Source: Blastopirellula marina (GTDB lineage: Bacteria > Planctomycetota > Planctomycetia > Pirellulales > Pirellulaceae). From it: a DNA stretch of 64,000 bases. A program made the position numbers and the translations under genes. Positions 56,477-64,000 of the stretch are shown here, one piece after another. Each line of letters opens with the position of its first letter. Position 1 is the stretch's first letter. The DNA is taken from NCBI RefSeq assembly GCF_002967715.1, contig NZ_PUIA01000017.1:186001-250000 (forward strand), written 5' to 3'. The notes under the pieces are model-generated. The model was not told the origin of the DNA, made no database searches, and saw nothing but the letters and a program-made list of their open reading frames with translations.

Positions 56477-57874
56477 ATGCCTCGCACGATTTTGCTTCGG
56501 ATTGCGATCTTCTTGAGTATTGCGATCGCGATCGGCTTGATCGGATATTACTCGGGGATGCAACACGCTCCTGCCCCAGCCCCACCGACCGAAGCGGCTC
56601 ACGACGATCACGAAGACGAACATGGACACGACCATGGTTCCGGAGAAGTCGTCGAGTTGACCGACACGGCATTCGCCAATCTGAAGATTGCCGTAAAGAC
56701 GATGCGCGGCGAAACGTACATCTCGCCCCTCACCATACCGGGCGAAGTCGTCGAGATCCCAGGCCGCAGTAGCTTTACCGTGGCGGCCCCGGTCGGTGGA
56801 AACATTCGTAGCGTCAACGTCGACGCCGGACAGCTTGTGCACCTATCAGATCCGCTCTTCACGCTCGATATCGTCGACGAGCCCGTCCTATCGGCTCAGA
56901 TCGACCTGCTGGATGTGCTCGGGCAGATCGATGTCACTCGAGCCGAGATCAACCGGCTCACGCCGTTGGCTCAATCAGGGGCGATCGCCGGCAAGGCACA
57001 ACTCGAATTCCAGTACCAGGAACAGAAGCTACAAAGCCGCCAAGACGCTCGCATCCAGGAATTGATCGCCCGCGGTTTGACCACAAGCCAGGTCTCGACC
57101 GTGATCGAAAAGCGAGAGCTGATCAAGCAGATCGATGTCCTTTTGAGCGAAGTCCCGCGCGACTCCGATTCCTCGGAACAAGACCCGGTCTCGTTCGTTG
57201 TCGAATCACTCGATATTCATCCTGGCATGACGATTCAGCGCGGTACGTCTTTGGCCCGCCTGGCAGACCATCGTTACCTGTACATTCGCGGTGAAGCATT
57301 CGAGCAGGACGTGCCACGGTTGTACGAACTGGAAGCGAATCACGTCCCTGTCGAAGTCCAGTTCGGACACTCACATCAGGACGAAGCCCATCGCAACTAC
57401 GCGACCCGCTCGGCCGAGATCGCTTACATCGACAACCACGCCGACGAAACGACCGGCACGTTCTTCTTCTATCTGCGGCTGAAAAACGAAGTCGCGGCCG
57501 ACTCGCTGCTATTGGATCAATCAGTCACGCGGCAATGGCGATTTAAACCGGGGCAGCGTGTGCACCTGATGTTGCCGATGGATAAATACGAAGACCAATT
57601 TGTTCTGCCGCGCGAAGCCCTGGTGGAAGAAGGGATCGAAACGTTCGTCTTTCAGCAGGTATTCGGCCACGTCGAGCCGGGCATGAAAGAATTCCAAAAG
57701 GTCCCAGTCAAGGTCATCCATCGCGATACGAACACCGCCGTCATCAGCCGCGATGGGGACATTCGCCTGGGAGATACGATCGTCGTGACCCACGCCTATC
57801 AACTGTACTTGGAAATGCTCTCCCAAGCCGGCTCTGGCGGCGGCGGACACGATCACCACGGACATAACCACTAA
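56477..57874 (+). CDS. Heavy-metal RND efflux periplasmic adaptor (CusB/CzcB-like)
   Basis: 465 residues. One N-terminal membrane anchor (LLRIAIFLSIAIAIGLIGYY) is followed by a His-rich linker (HDDHEDEHGHDHGSG). The barrel-sandwich half-motifs FTVAAPVGGNIRSVNVDAGQLV and IHPGMTIQRGTSLARLAD flank a helical hairpin, and a beta-barrel follows. The C-terminus is again His-rich (HDHHGHNH). The adaptor links the inner-membrane pump to an outer-membrane channel. It is separated from the pump gene by 18 bases. Confidence 0.9.
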   Translation: MPRTILLRIAIFLSIAIAIGLIGYYSGMQHAPAPAPPTEAAHDDHEDEHGHDHGSGEVVELTDTAFANLKIAVKTMRGETYISPLTIPGEVVEIPGRSSFTVAAPVGGNIRSVNVDAGQLVHLSDPLFTLDIVDEPVLSAQIDLLDVLGQIDVTRAEINRLTPLAQSGAIAGKAQLEFQYQEQKLQSRQDARIQELIARGLTTSQVSTVIEKRELIKQIDVLLSEVPRDSDSSEQDPVSFVVESLDIHPGMTIQRGTSLARLADHRYLYIRGEAFEQDVPRLYELEANHVPVEVQFGHSHQDEAHRNYATRSAEIAYIDNHADETTGTFFFYLRLKNEVAADSLLLDQSVTRQWRFKPGQRVHLMLPMDKYEDQFVLPREALVEEGIETFVFQQVFGHVEPGMKEFQKVPVKVIHRDTNTAVISRDGDIRLGDTIVVTHAYQLYLEMLSQAGSGGGGHDHHGHNH

Positions 57875-57892
57875 CCGCAGAGGAGCGAAATC

Positions 57893-60800
57893 ATGTTAAA
57901 TAACATCATTCTGTTCGCCCTCCGCAATCGGCTGGTCGTCGTCATGGCGGCCCTGGCCGTGATGGTTGTGGGGAGCGTCATTACCGTACGACTACCAATC
58001 GACGTGTTGCCGAACCTGACCCGGCCGCGCGTGGTGGTGATTGCCGAATCGCACGGGCTATCGCCGGAAGAAGTTGAACAGCGTATCACCTACGTGCTGG
58101 AGCGCAGCCTGATCGGTGCCTCCGGCGTGCAAGCGGTGCGTAGCTCGTCCGACATTGGGTTCTCGGTCATCTACGTCGAGTTCGACTGGGGAACCGATAT
58201 TTATACGGCTCGCCAGATTGTCCAGGAACGCCTGGCGCTCGAGCAGGATAACCTGCCGCCAGATACCGACGTGCAGATGGCCCCTATGTCTTCGCTGCTG
58301 GGGCAGATCATGATCGTCGGCATGTGGAGCGACGACGGTTCGACCTCGCCGCTGGAAATCCGCACCATGGCCGACTGGACCGTTCGCCAACGGCTGCTCA
58401 CCATTCCCGGCGTCGCCCAGGTGATCCCCATGGGAGGCGGACGCAAGCAGTACCAGGTGCTGGTCGACTTGCACAAGATGCACCAGTACGACCTGCAACT
58501 GGCCGACATCGAGAAAGCGCTCAGCGAAAGCAACTTGAACGTGACCGGCGGCTACGTCGATCAGAACTCGCAAGAGCTATTGGTGCGCGGGCTGGGCCTT
58601 CTGAAAACGATCGATGACATCGAAGACGTTCCTCTCACAACCGATCGCCATCGACCGGTGCTAATGCGGCACGTTGCCGAAATCCAGGAAGGCGCGCAAA
58701 TCAAGCGAGGCGATTCCAGTGTTAACGGCCGCGACGCCGTGGTGCTGACCATTCAAAAGCAGCCCAACGTCGACACGCGGATGATCACCGAGCAGATCAA
58801 CCAGGCCATCGCCGACTTGAAACTGGCGATGCCCAAAGATGTGCAGATCGAAACGACCTACCAGCAGCGCGAATTCATCGATCATAGCGTTACCAACGTG
58901 ATCGAGGCTCTGCGCGATGGTGCCATTCTGGTGGTCATTATCCTGTTCATCTTCCTGTTCAACTTCCGCACCACGTTCATCACCGTGACGGCAATTCCCC
59001 TGTCGATTCTCGTCACGTCGCTGATCTTCTATTTCCTGGGAATGTCGATCAACGTGATGACTCTCGGTGGCATTGCGGTCGCCATGGGGGAACTGGTCGA
59101 CGACGCGATTGTCGACGTCGAAAACATCTTCCGCAGGCTCAAAGCGAACGCGAAGCTCGAAAACCCTCGGCCGGTGCTGAAGGTCATTTTCGACGCGAGC
59201 GTGGAAGTGCGTAACGCGATCATCATCAGTACCGTGCTGGTGATTGTCGTCTTCGCTCCTCTGTTCGCGTTGAGCGGCATGGAAGGCCGACTGTTCACGC
59301 CGCTGGGTGTGGCGTACATCATTTCAATTCTCGCCTCGACTCTCGTGTCGCTGACGGTGACGCCTGTTCTTTCGTATTACCTGCTTCCCAACGCCAAGGC
59401 CACGCACCAAGGAGATGGCTTCTTCCTACGATTTTTGAAGTGGATCATCCAGCCGGTCGTCCGCGCTGGTCTCACGCAAAATGGAATCGCGGTGATCCTC
59501 TCTGGCGTGCTGATCGCCGTGGTCGGCAGCGGCTTCCTGGTCACGCGGCTGGGCACCGACTTTTTGCCTCCGTTCGACGAAGGTGCCGTGCAGGTCAACT
59601 TGTTCGCGCCTCCTGGCACCTCGCTGGCAACGAGCCGCAAGATCGCCAAGCTGGTTGATAACGAGCTCGGCAAGCTGACCAAAAGCGAAGCCAACCCCGA
59701 TGGTCCCCTGCTGTGGTACACGACCAAAACGGGTCGCGCCGAGCAGGACGAACACGCGATGGGGGTCAACGTGACCGAGACGGTCATTTCGCTCAATCCC
59801 GAGGTTCACAACGGACGCGACGAAATGATCGCGATCCTGCACGAAGCGACCGAAGATGTCCCTGGCGTCGAGATCGAAATCGAGCAGCCGATCGCCCACT
59901 TGATCAGCCACATGCTCTCCGGCGTGACGGCTCAGATCGCCATCAAGATCTACGGCGACGACCTGACGCAGCTTCGCCGCACGGCGAACAACGTCAAGAA
60001 TGCGATCTCCGACATCGAAGGCATCGCCCCGCCGGTCGTCGAGCAGCAAGCGATGATCCCGCAGTTTCGGGTCGAGCTGAAACGAGACGCGCTGGCCTAC
60101 TACGGTGTGCCTGCTTCGTTCGTGAACGAGACGATCGAAACAGCCCTCAACGGTCGAGTCGTCACGCAACTGTACCAGGGACAGCGCAGCTTTGATGTGC
60201 TGGTTCGCCTGGAAGATCGCTACCGAACCGATCTCGATAGCCTGAGTCGGTTTCCCTTGGAACTGGAAAATGGCCAGCGCGTTCCTCTTTCGGTGCTGGC
60301 CAACGTTTACGAAGCTGGCGGGCCGAACACCATCCAGCGCGAAGATGGCCGACGCCGGATCGTTGTCCGCGTGAACACGCTGGGCAAAGACCTGGGCACC
60401 GCCGTGGCCGAGATCGACGAGCGCATCCGCAGCGATGTCGAGTTCCCCGAAGGGTACTTCTTCACGATGGGTGGCCAGTTCGAGGCTCAGCAAAGTGCCA
60501 GCACGCGGATCTTCGGTCTTTCGATCGTGGCCCTGCTGGTCACGTTTGTCGTGCTGTACTCGGCCTATCCGTCGACCAGCATCGTGCTGCAGATCTTGTT
60601 CAGCTTGCCGGCAGCGTTTGTCGGGGGGGTGCTCGCTTTGCTGATCACCGGGCAAACCCTTTCGATCGCAGCCCTGGTCGGGTTCATCTCGCTGGGTGGT
60701 ATTGCGGCCCGCAATGGTTTGCTGTTGGTTTCCACTTACCTGGAGCAGTACCGCGAAGAAGGCTTCACCCAGCAGATGATCATCAACGGCAGCCTGGAAC

Positions 60801-61039
60801 GGCTGGCTCCGGTGCTGATGACCGCGCTGACCACCGGTATCGGCCTGGTGCCGCTGGTGATTGGTGGAAGCCAGCCTGGGAAGGAGATGCTGTTCCCGGT
60901 GGCCACGGTCATCCTGGGCGGCCTGGTGACCAGTACATTCTGCGAATTCCTTGTAAGACCCGGCATGTTCTGGTTCTTCGGAAAAGAAGCCGCAGAGCGT
61001 CTGGCAATGGAGGAAACTTCGCCCGATAGCATCGAGTAG
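57893..61039 (+). CDS. Heavy-metal RND efflux pump (CusA/CzcA-like)
   Basis: 1048 residues, ATG after GAGGAG. The usual RND layout is seen: a first membrane segment, large periplasmic domain (DVLPNLTRPRVVV, EVEQRITYVLE), six membrane segments, a second periplasmic domain, and five more membrane segments. The fourth membrane segment region GGIAVAMGELVDDAIVDVENIFRRL carries the acidic proton-relay residues of heavy-metal RND pumps; AMGxxVDxAIV is closer to CusA than to CzcA. The ion is therefore possibly Cu/Ag but not certain. No TolC-type outer-membrane gene is in the operon. Confidence 0.93.
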   Translation: MLNNIILFALRNRLVVVMAALAVMVVGSVITVRLPIDVLPNLTRPRVVVIAESHGLSPEEVEQRITYVLERSLIGASGVQAVRSSSDIGFSVIYVEFDWGTDIYTARQIVQERLALEQDNLPPDTDVQMAPMSSLLGQIMIVGMWSDDGSTSPLEIRTMADWTVRQRLLTIPGVAQVIPMGGGRKQYQVLVDLHKMHQYDLQLADIEKALSESNLNVTGGYVDQNSQELLVRGLGLLKTIDDIEDVPLTTDRHRPVLMRHVAEIQEGAQIKRGDSSVNGRDAVVLTIQKQPNVDTRMITEQINQAIADLKLAMPKDVQIETTYQQREFIDHSVTNVIEALRDGAILVVIILFIFLFNFRTTFITVTAIPLSILVTSLIFYFLGMSINVMTLGGIAVAMGELVDDAIVDVENIFRRLKANAKLENPRPVLKVIFDASVEVRNAIIISTVLVIVVFAPLFALSGMEGRLFTPLGVAYIISILASTLVSLTVTPVLSYYLLPNAKATHQGDGFFLRFLKWIIQPVVRAGLTQNGIAVILSGVLIAVVGSGFLVTRLGTDFLPPFDEGAVQVNLFAPPGTSLATSRKIAKLVDNELGKLTKSEANPDGPLLWYTTKTGRAEQDEHAMGVNVTETVISLNPEVHNGRDEMIAILHEATEDVPGVEIEIEQPIAHLISHMLSGVTAQIAIKIYGDDLTQLRRTANNVKNAISDIEGIAPPVVEQQAMIPQFRVELKRDALAYYGVPASFVNETIETALNGRVVTQLYQGQRSFDVLVRLEDRYRTDLDSLSRFPLELENGQRVPLSVLANVYEAGGPNTIQREDGRRRIVVRVNTLGKDLGTAVAEIDERIRSDVEFPEGYFFTMGGQFEAQQSASTRIFGLSIVALLVTFVVLYSAYPSTSIVLQILFSLPAAFVGGVLALLITGQTLSIAALVGFISLGGIAARNGLLLVSTYLEQYREEGFTQQMIINGSLERLAPVLMTALTTGIGLVPLVIGGSQPGKEMLFPVATVILGGLVTSTFCEFLVRPGMFWFFGKEAAERLAMEETSPDSIE

Positions 61040-61188
61040 CAGCGATGTGCTCGTCAATCAGCCCGGTGGCACGTATCGGCAAGCACTGATATCGCCGCCG
61101 GAAACAAGCAAAAACGTTGCCAGTTTGGAAGATTCAGGGGAGAATCGCCGTAGCGGCGGTTGTCCCCTTTTCTTTCAAGGATCGCGTC

Positions 61189-61620
61189 ATGCCGGATACG
61201 TCTGACGAAATCTCGCACTCCTCGTGGCAGGACGCGGCATGGGTCTTGGCATTGATCGTGACGCTGCTGGTTCTGTTCGGCATCTACCGCACCGAGGTCG
61301 TCTTGGCATCGCTGCCGTACCTGGAATACATCCCCGGCACCCTGGCCGCCGTCATTGGAATTTGTCTACTGAAGCCGCGGCAGTCGGTCGTGCTCTCGAT
61401 CGGCATGGGCTACTTCGTGGGCCTGCTGCTGATGCCGTTCGCCTTAGCCAACCCGCCACTGAAATGGTACCTGTACATGGAAACCTTCACGGCAGTAAAG
61501 GTCAGCAACAGCTTGCCGCTTTTGGGCTGCGTGGTGGCAGGCATCGTCGTCGCCTCGATCTGGCTGGCATTTCGTGCGCAGTCGCGACGGCGAGTTACTT
61601 CCCAAGGCCAGGCAAACTGA
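61189..61620 (+). CDS. Small multi-spanning membrane protein of unknown function
   Basis: 143 residues starting at ATG 61189, with AAGGA 7 bases upstream. Four hydrophobic segments: AAWVLALIVTLLVLFGIY, LPYLEYIPGTLAAVIGICLL, VLSIGMGYFVGLLLMPFAL and LLGCVVAGIVVASIWLAF. The C-terminus is basic. I do not recognise it. Its last 26 bases overlap the convergent methyltransferase gene. Confidence 0.6.
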   Translation: MPDTSDEISHSSWQDAAWVLALIVTLLVLFGIYRTEVVLASLPYLEYIPGTLAAVIGICLLKPRQSVVLSIGMGYFVGLLLMPFALANPPLKWYLYMETFTAVKVSNSLPLLGCVVAGIVVASIWLAFRAQSRRRVTSQGQAN

Positions 61621-62512
61621 GCTGCCCATTCTTCGTATCGGCCAGGCGTCCCTTGGCCATCTCGACATACTTTTCTGATTGGTCGATCCCCACGTAGCTG
61701 CGGCCTAGGCGCTTGGCGACAACGCCCGTCGTGCCGCTGCCAAAGAAGGGGTCGAGCACCGTGCCATCTTCCGGGCAGGTTGCGTTGATGCATGTCTCGA
61801 CCAGCGTCTCGGGGAAGACGGCGAAGTGGGCATCGCGGAACTTGGAAAGAGGAATCGACCAGACGGTCCGCTTGTTGCGTCCCTTCGGATGAAACGCCTG
61901 ATCCCAGCGGGCATCGTGCAGATTGTTGTTGCCACCATTCTTGCCTGCCTCCGGCGTGCTGCCGCGGCGATGAAAGTGATTGCGGCCCCCCTTCATCTTG
62001 CTGTTTTCACTGAAGGTGACGTGCGGCTCGCGGATCGCGTCGGCGTCGTAGAAATACTGGTTGTTCTTGACCAGCAGAAAGACATACTCGTGATCGGTCG
62101 TCGGCCGCGTCTTCACGCTACTGGGCATCGCGTTGGGCTTATGCCAAATGACATCGCTGCGGAGCTTCCAGCCATCGGCCCGCAGCGCGAGGGCCACTTG
62201 CCAGGGCAAACCCAACAGTTCGCCGTCGAGGTATTTGTCTCCTAGGACCAGCCACAACGCGCCTGTCTCCTTGAGCGTGCGGCGAACTTCGCGGAAGACC
62301 TCGACCAGGCTCTGCACGTACTCTTCCGGCGAGATCTCTTGGCCGATCTGATCGTCGCCGTCGTAATTACGCTGCTGGAAGTACGGCGGGCTGCTCACCA
62401 CGCAGTCGATCACTTCATCGGGGAAGGTCTGCAGAACATCACGGGCATGTCCGTGATAAACGGAGTTCAACTCGAAACTCGGCCGAGCCGCCTTCGAAAC
62501 CTTCCGTGGCAT
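61595..62512 (-). CDS. Solitary site-specific DNA methyltransferase (beta class, N4-cytosine type by motif)
   Basis: 305 residues. Catalytic motif IV VVSSPPYFQQRNY lies near the N-terminus and the SAM-binding motif DPFFGSGTTGVVAKRLGR near the C-terminus, an order that defines the beta class. SPPY is usual for N4-cytosine methyltransferases; adenine enzymes more often have DPPY or NPPY. LKETGALWLVLGDKY and VIWHKPNAMPSS are standard connecting motifs. ATG at 62512 follows GAGGA. No restriction endonuclease gene is adjacent, so it may be an orphan modification enzyme. The target sequence cannot be read from the protein. Confidence 0.9.
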   Translation of the reverse strand: MPRKVSKAARPSFELNSVYHGHARDVLQTFPDEVIDCVVSSPPYFQQRNYDGDDQIGQEISPEEYVQSLVEVFREVRRTLKETGALWLVLGDKYLDGELLGLPWQVALALRADGWKLRSDVIWHKPNAMPSSVKTRPTTDHEYVFLLVKNNQYFYDADAIREPHVTFSENSKMKGGRNHFHRRGSTPEAGKNGGNNNLHDARWDQAFHPKGRNKRTVWSIPLSKFRDAHFAVFPETLVETCINATCPEDGTVLDPFFGSGTTGVVAKRLGRSYVGIDQSEKYVEMAKGRLADTKNGQLSLPGLGK

Positions 62513-62527
62513 GATCTTCCTCGCTTG

Positions 62528-62570
62528 TCCCCTCACCCTGACCTTCTCCCCAATGGGGCGAGGGTACGGG
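62528..62570. repeat. REP-like element, short form
   Basis: TCCCCTCACCCTGACCTTCT followed by CCCCAATGGGGCGAGGG resembles the right arm of the element at 33761-33875. It lies between the methyltransferase and argS genes. Confidence 0.6.
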
Positions 62571-62578
62571 ATAGAGGT

Positions 62579-64000
62579 CTACATCTTGTCGACCGTTTGG
62601 ATACCCAACAAATCCAGGCCTTGTTGTATCACCCGGGCGGTCAAATCGCAAAGCAAGAGTCGACTATTCTTCTGCTCTTCGGTGCCAGCGCTCAGAACTT
62701 CGCACTGATCGTAGAAGCTGCTGTACGACTTAGCCAACTGATCAAATAGATAGTTGGTCAGGTAATTCGGGCGATAATCCAATAGCACGTCGTCCAGCGC
62801 CTCGGAAAACCGCAGGATGGCCATCGCCAGCTGACGCTCGGCCGGGTGCTCAACGGTGATAGTCGCACCACTGCTTCGCAGGGCCTCGATATCGACTTCT
62901 CCCTTGCGGAAGATGTTCTGCACGCGGGCATAGGCGTACTGCATATAAGTGGCCGTGTTCCCATTCAGGGCCAGCATCTTGTCGTAACTGAACGTGTAGT
63001 CGGTCTCGCGATTCTGCGACAGGTCGCCATACTTCAGTGCGGCGATGCCCACCGTTTCCGAAATCTGTTTGCGCTGAGCCTCGTCCAGCTTCGGTCCATC
63101 AGGCTGCCGTTCGTCCCCCTCGCTGACCACCTTGTAAGCGCGGCTGACCGCTTCATCCAGCAGACCTTCCAGGCCCACCGTATCGCCAGACCGCGTCTTG
63201 AACGGCTTGCCGTCGTCTCCCATCACGGTACCGAAGCTGACGTGCTTCAGTTCGATATCGGTGTAACCCCACAGCCGCGTGGCGGCAAACAGCTTGTCGA
63301 AGTGCTCCCCTTGGCGGAAGTCGACCACGTACAGAATCGCATCAGGCTTCCAGTGCTCCATGCGGTACGCAATGGTCGCCAGGTCGGTTGTCGAGTAGAG
63401 GAACGCCCCATCTCGCTTGCGGATGATCATCGGAGCCTTGAATCCGTCGAGGAACACGCACGTTGCCCCTTGCGACTCTTTAGCCAAGCCCCGCCGCTCG
63501 AAGTCTTCGACCACGGCGGCTAGGCGATCGTGATAGAAGCTCTCGCCCAGCTGGTGATCGAACGTCACGTTCAGCCGCTCGTAAACCCGCTTGATTTCGT
63601 CTTCGCAGAACGGCAGGAACTCTTTCCACAGAGCGATGTTTTCGGCATCCCCTTCATGCAGCTTGACCGTTTCCTGCAGGACGGCTGTGCTGATCTCGGC
63701 ATGCGCTTCGGCAAGCTTCTTCAGCTCGGGCGAATCTTCGGTCTTAGCGATCTTGGCCTTGGTCGACTCAATTGCTTCATTCAGGTCGCCAATCTGCGAC
63801 TGAAAACGGCCCACTTCCTTCTTCTGCTTCTTCGCTTCGGCTTTGTCGGCAGGCTCTGGTGCGTTCTTGGCGGCTTCGTACTCGGCCGTTCGCTCGGCGA
63901 GCTTCTCGATCAGCTGCGGTAGCTCCTTCTTCGCGTCGAAGTAATCCATCAGCCCTCGCACCTCGCGGTAGATCCGCGACAGCTCCGGCACCGGGGCCGC
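62579..64000 (-). CDS. argS: Arginyl-tRNA synthetase, C-terminal part (5' end outside window)
   Basis: The frame is open to the window edge. The visible 473 residues contain the class I core end (FYHDRLAAVVEDFERRGL, DGAFLYSTTDLATIAYRMEHWKPDAILYVVDFRQGEHF, ELKHVSFGTVMGDDGKPFKTRSGDTV). The anticodon-binding helical domain follows (TYMQYAYARVQNIFRKG, LAKSYSSFYDQCEV). The N-terminal additional domain and HIGH motif lie outside. Before VVEDFERRG is an insert of about 60 charged residues (roughly visible 28-105) that looks like a coiled coil and is not in E. coli ArgS. It charges tRNA-Arg. Confidence 0.93.
   Translation of the reverse strand, partial: AAPVPELSRIYREVRGLMDYFDAKKELPQLIEKLAERTAEYEAAKNAPEPADKAEAKKQKKEVGRFQSQIGDLNEAIESTKAKIAKTEDSPELKKLAEAHAEISTAVLQETVKLHEGDAENIALWKEFLPFCEDEIKRVYERLNVTFDHQLGESFYHDRLAAVVEDFERRGLAKESQGATCVFLDGFKAPMIIRKRDGAFLYSTTDLATIAYRMEHWKPDAILYVVDFRQGEHFDKLFAATRLWGYTDIELKHVSFGTVMGDDGKPFKTRSGDTVGLEGLLDEAVSRAYKVVSEGDERQPDGPKLDEAQRKQISETVGIAALKYGDLSQNRETDYTFSYDKMLALNGNTATYMQYAYARVQNIFRKGEVDIEALRSSGATITVEHPAERQLAMAILRFSEALDDVLLDYRPNYLTNYLFDQLAKSYSSFYDQCEVLSAGTEEQKNSRLLLCDLTARVIQQGLDLLGIQTVDKM

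Noticed and set aside
59426-61057. A 543-codon minus-strand frame opposite the RND pump gene
   Set aside because: The plus strand encodes a complete RND pump with all expected membrane segments. The antisense product has no recognisable domains and arises from GC-rich third positions.

Overview
The window comes from a planctomycete, most likely a Pirellulaceae member of the Blastopirellula/Bremerella/Rhodopirellula type. The evidence is the family content: a YTV-repeat cell-wall protein, DUF1501, tandem DUF1559 pseudopilin-like proteins, DUF4159, a DUF1080-like (3-keto-disaccharide hydrolase) protein, a formylglycine sulfatase, a sialidase-like protein, and an ECF sigma factor paired with a Ser/Thr kinase. 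GC content looks moderate and genes are loosely packed and mostly monocistronic. I see no CRISPR array, prophage, IS element or replication origin. The window begins inside a creatininase-family gene and ends inside argS.

Layout. 0-8 kb: creatininase C-terminus, tRNA-His with a good promoter, DUF1653 gene, cysteine-rich YTV protein, a degenerate NarX-like kinase, lutABC (lactate oxidation), and two unrecognised membrane-anchored proteins. 8-21 kb: DUF1501 Tat protein, an exported KatG with palindromic upstream sites, a widespread uncharacterised 479-aa protein, a secreted LamG-like protein, a TPR gene whose signal peptide is cut off by an in-frame TAG, a lipoprotein, rlmN and a MOSC protein. 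A candidate small RNA with its own leader peptide and terminator lies at about 20 kb.

21-29 kb: two DUF1559 pilin-like proteins (the second with strongly biased codon use), a DUF1573 protein, and an 872-aa chimera of J-like domain, double zinc ribbon, helical region and PilM-type ATPase. These four share strand and may form one envelope-assembly locus. 29-41 kb: sulfatase, tandem-DUF4159 protein, and divergently the MoxR / DUF58 / BatA-like / vWA operon, then a DUF695-RraB fusion.

41-49 kb: hemP with a promoter overlapped by a palindrome, a transmembrane Ser/Thr kinase with its ECF sigma factor, and divergently a second ECF sigma factor followed by a 1039-aa membrane protein that looks like an anti-sigma factor joined to alpha-2-macroglobulin-like domains. 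49-64 kb: uppP, a short GspE/PilB-type ATPase, a dicarboxylate/amino-acid symporter with an inserted coiled coil, gapA with two possible promoters, a sialidase-like protein, a Cus/Czc-type metal efflux set with a His/Cys-rich exported protein, a solitary N4-cytosine-type DNA methyltransferase and argS.

The strongest candidates for new biology are the PilM chimera with its pseudopilin neighbours, the ECF/anti-sigma-macroglobulin pair, and the leader-peptide small RNA. All functional statements are from reading the sequence and from family knowledge; no database search was run.
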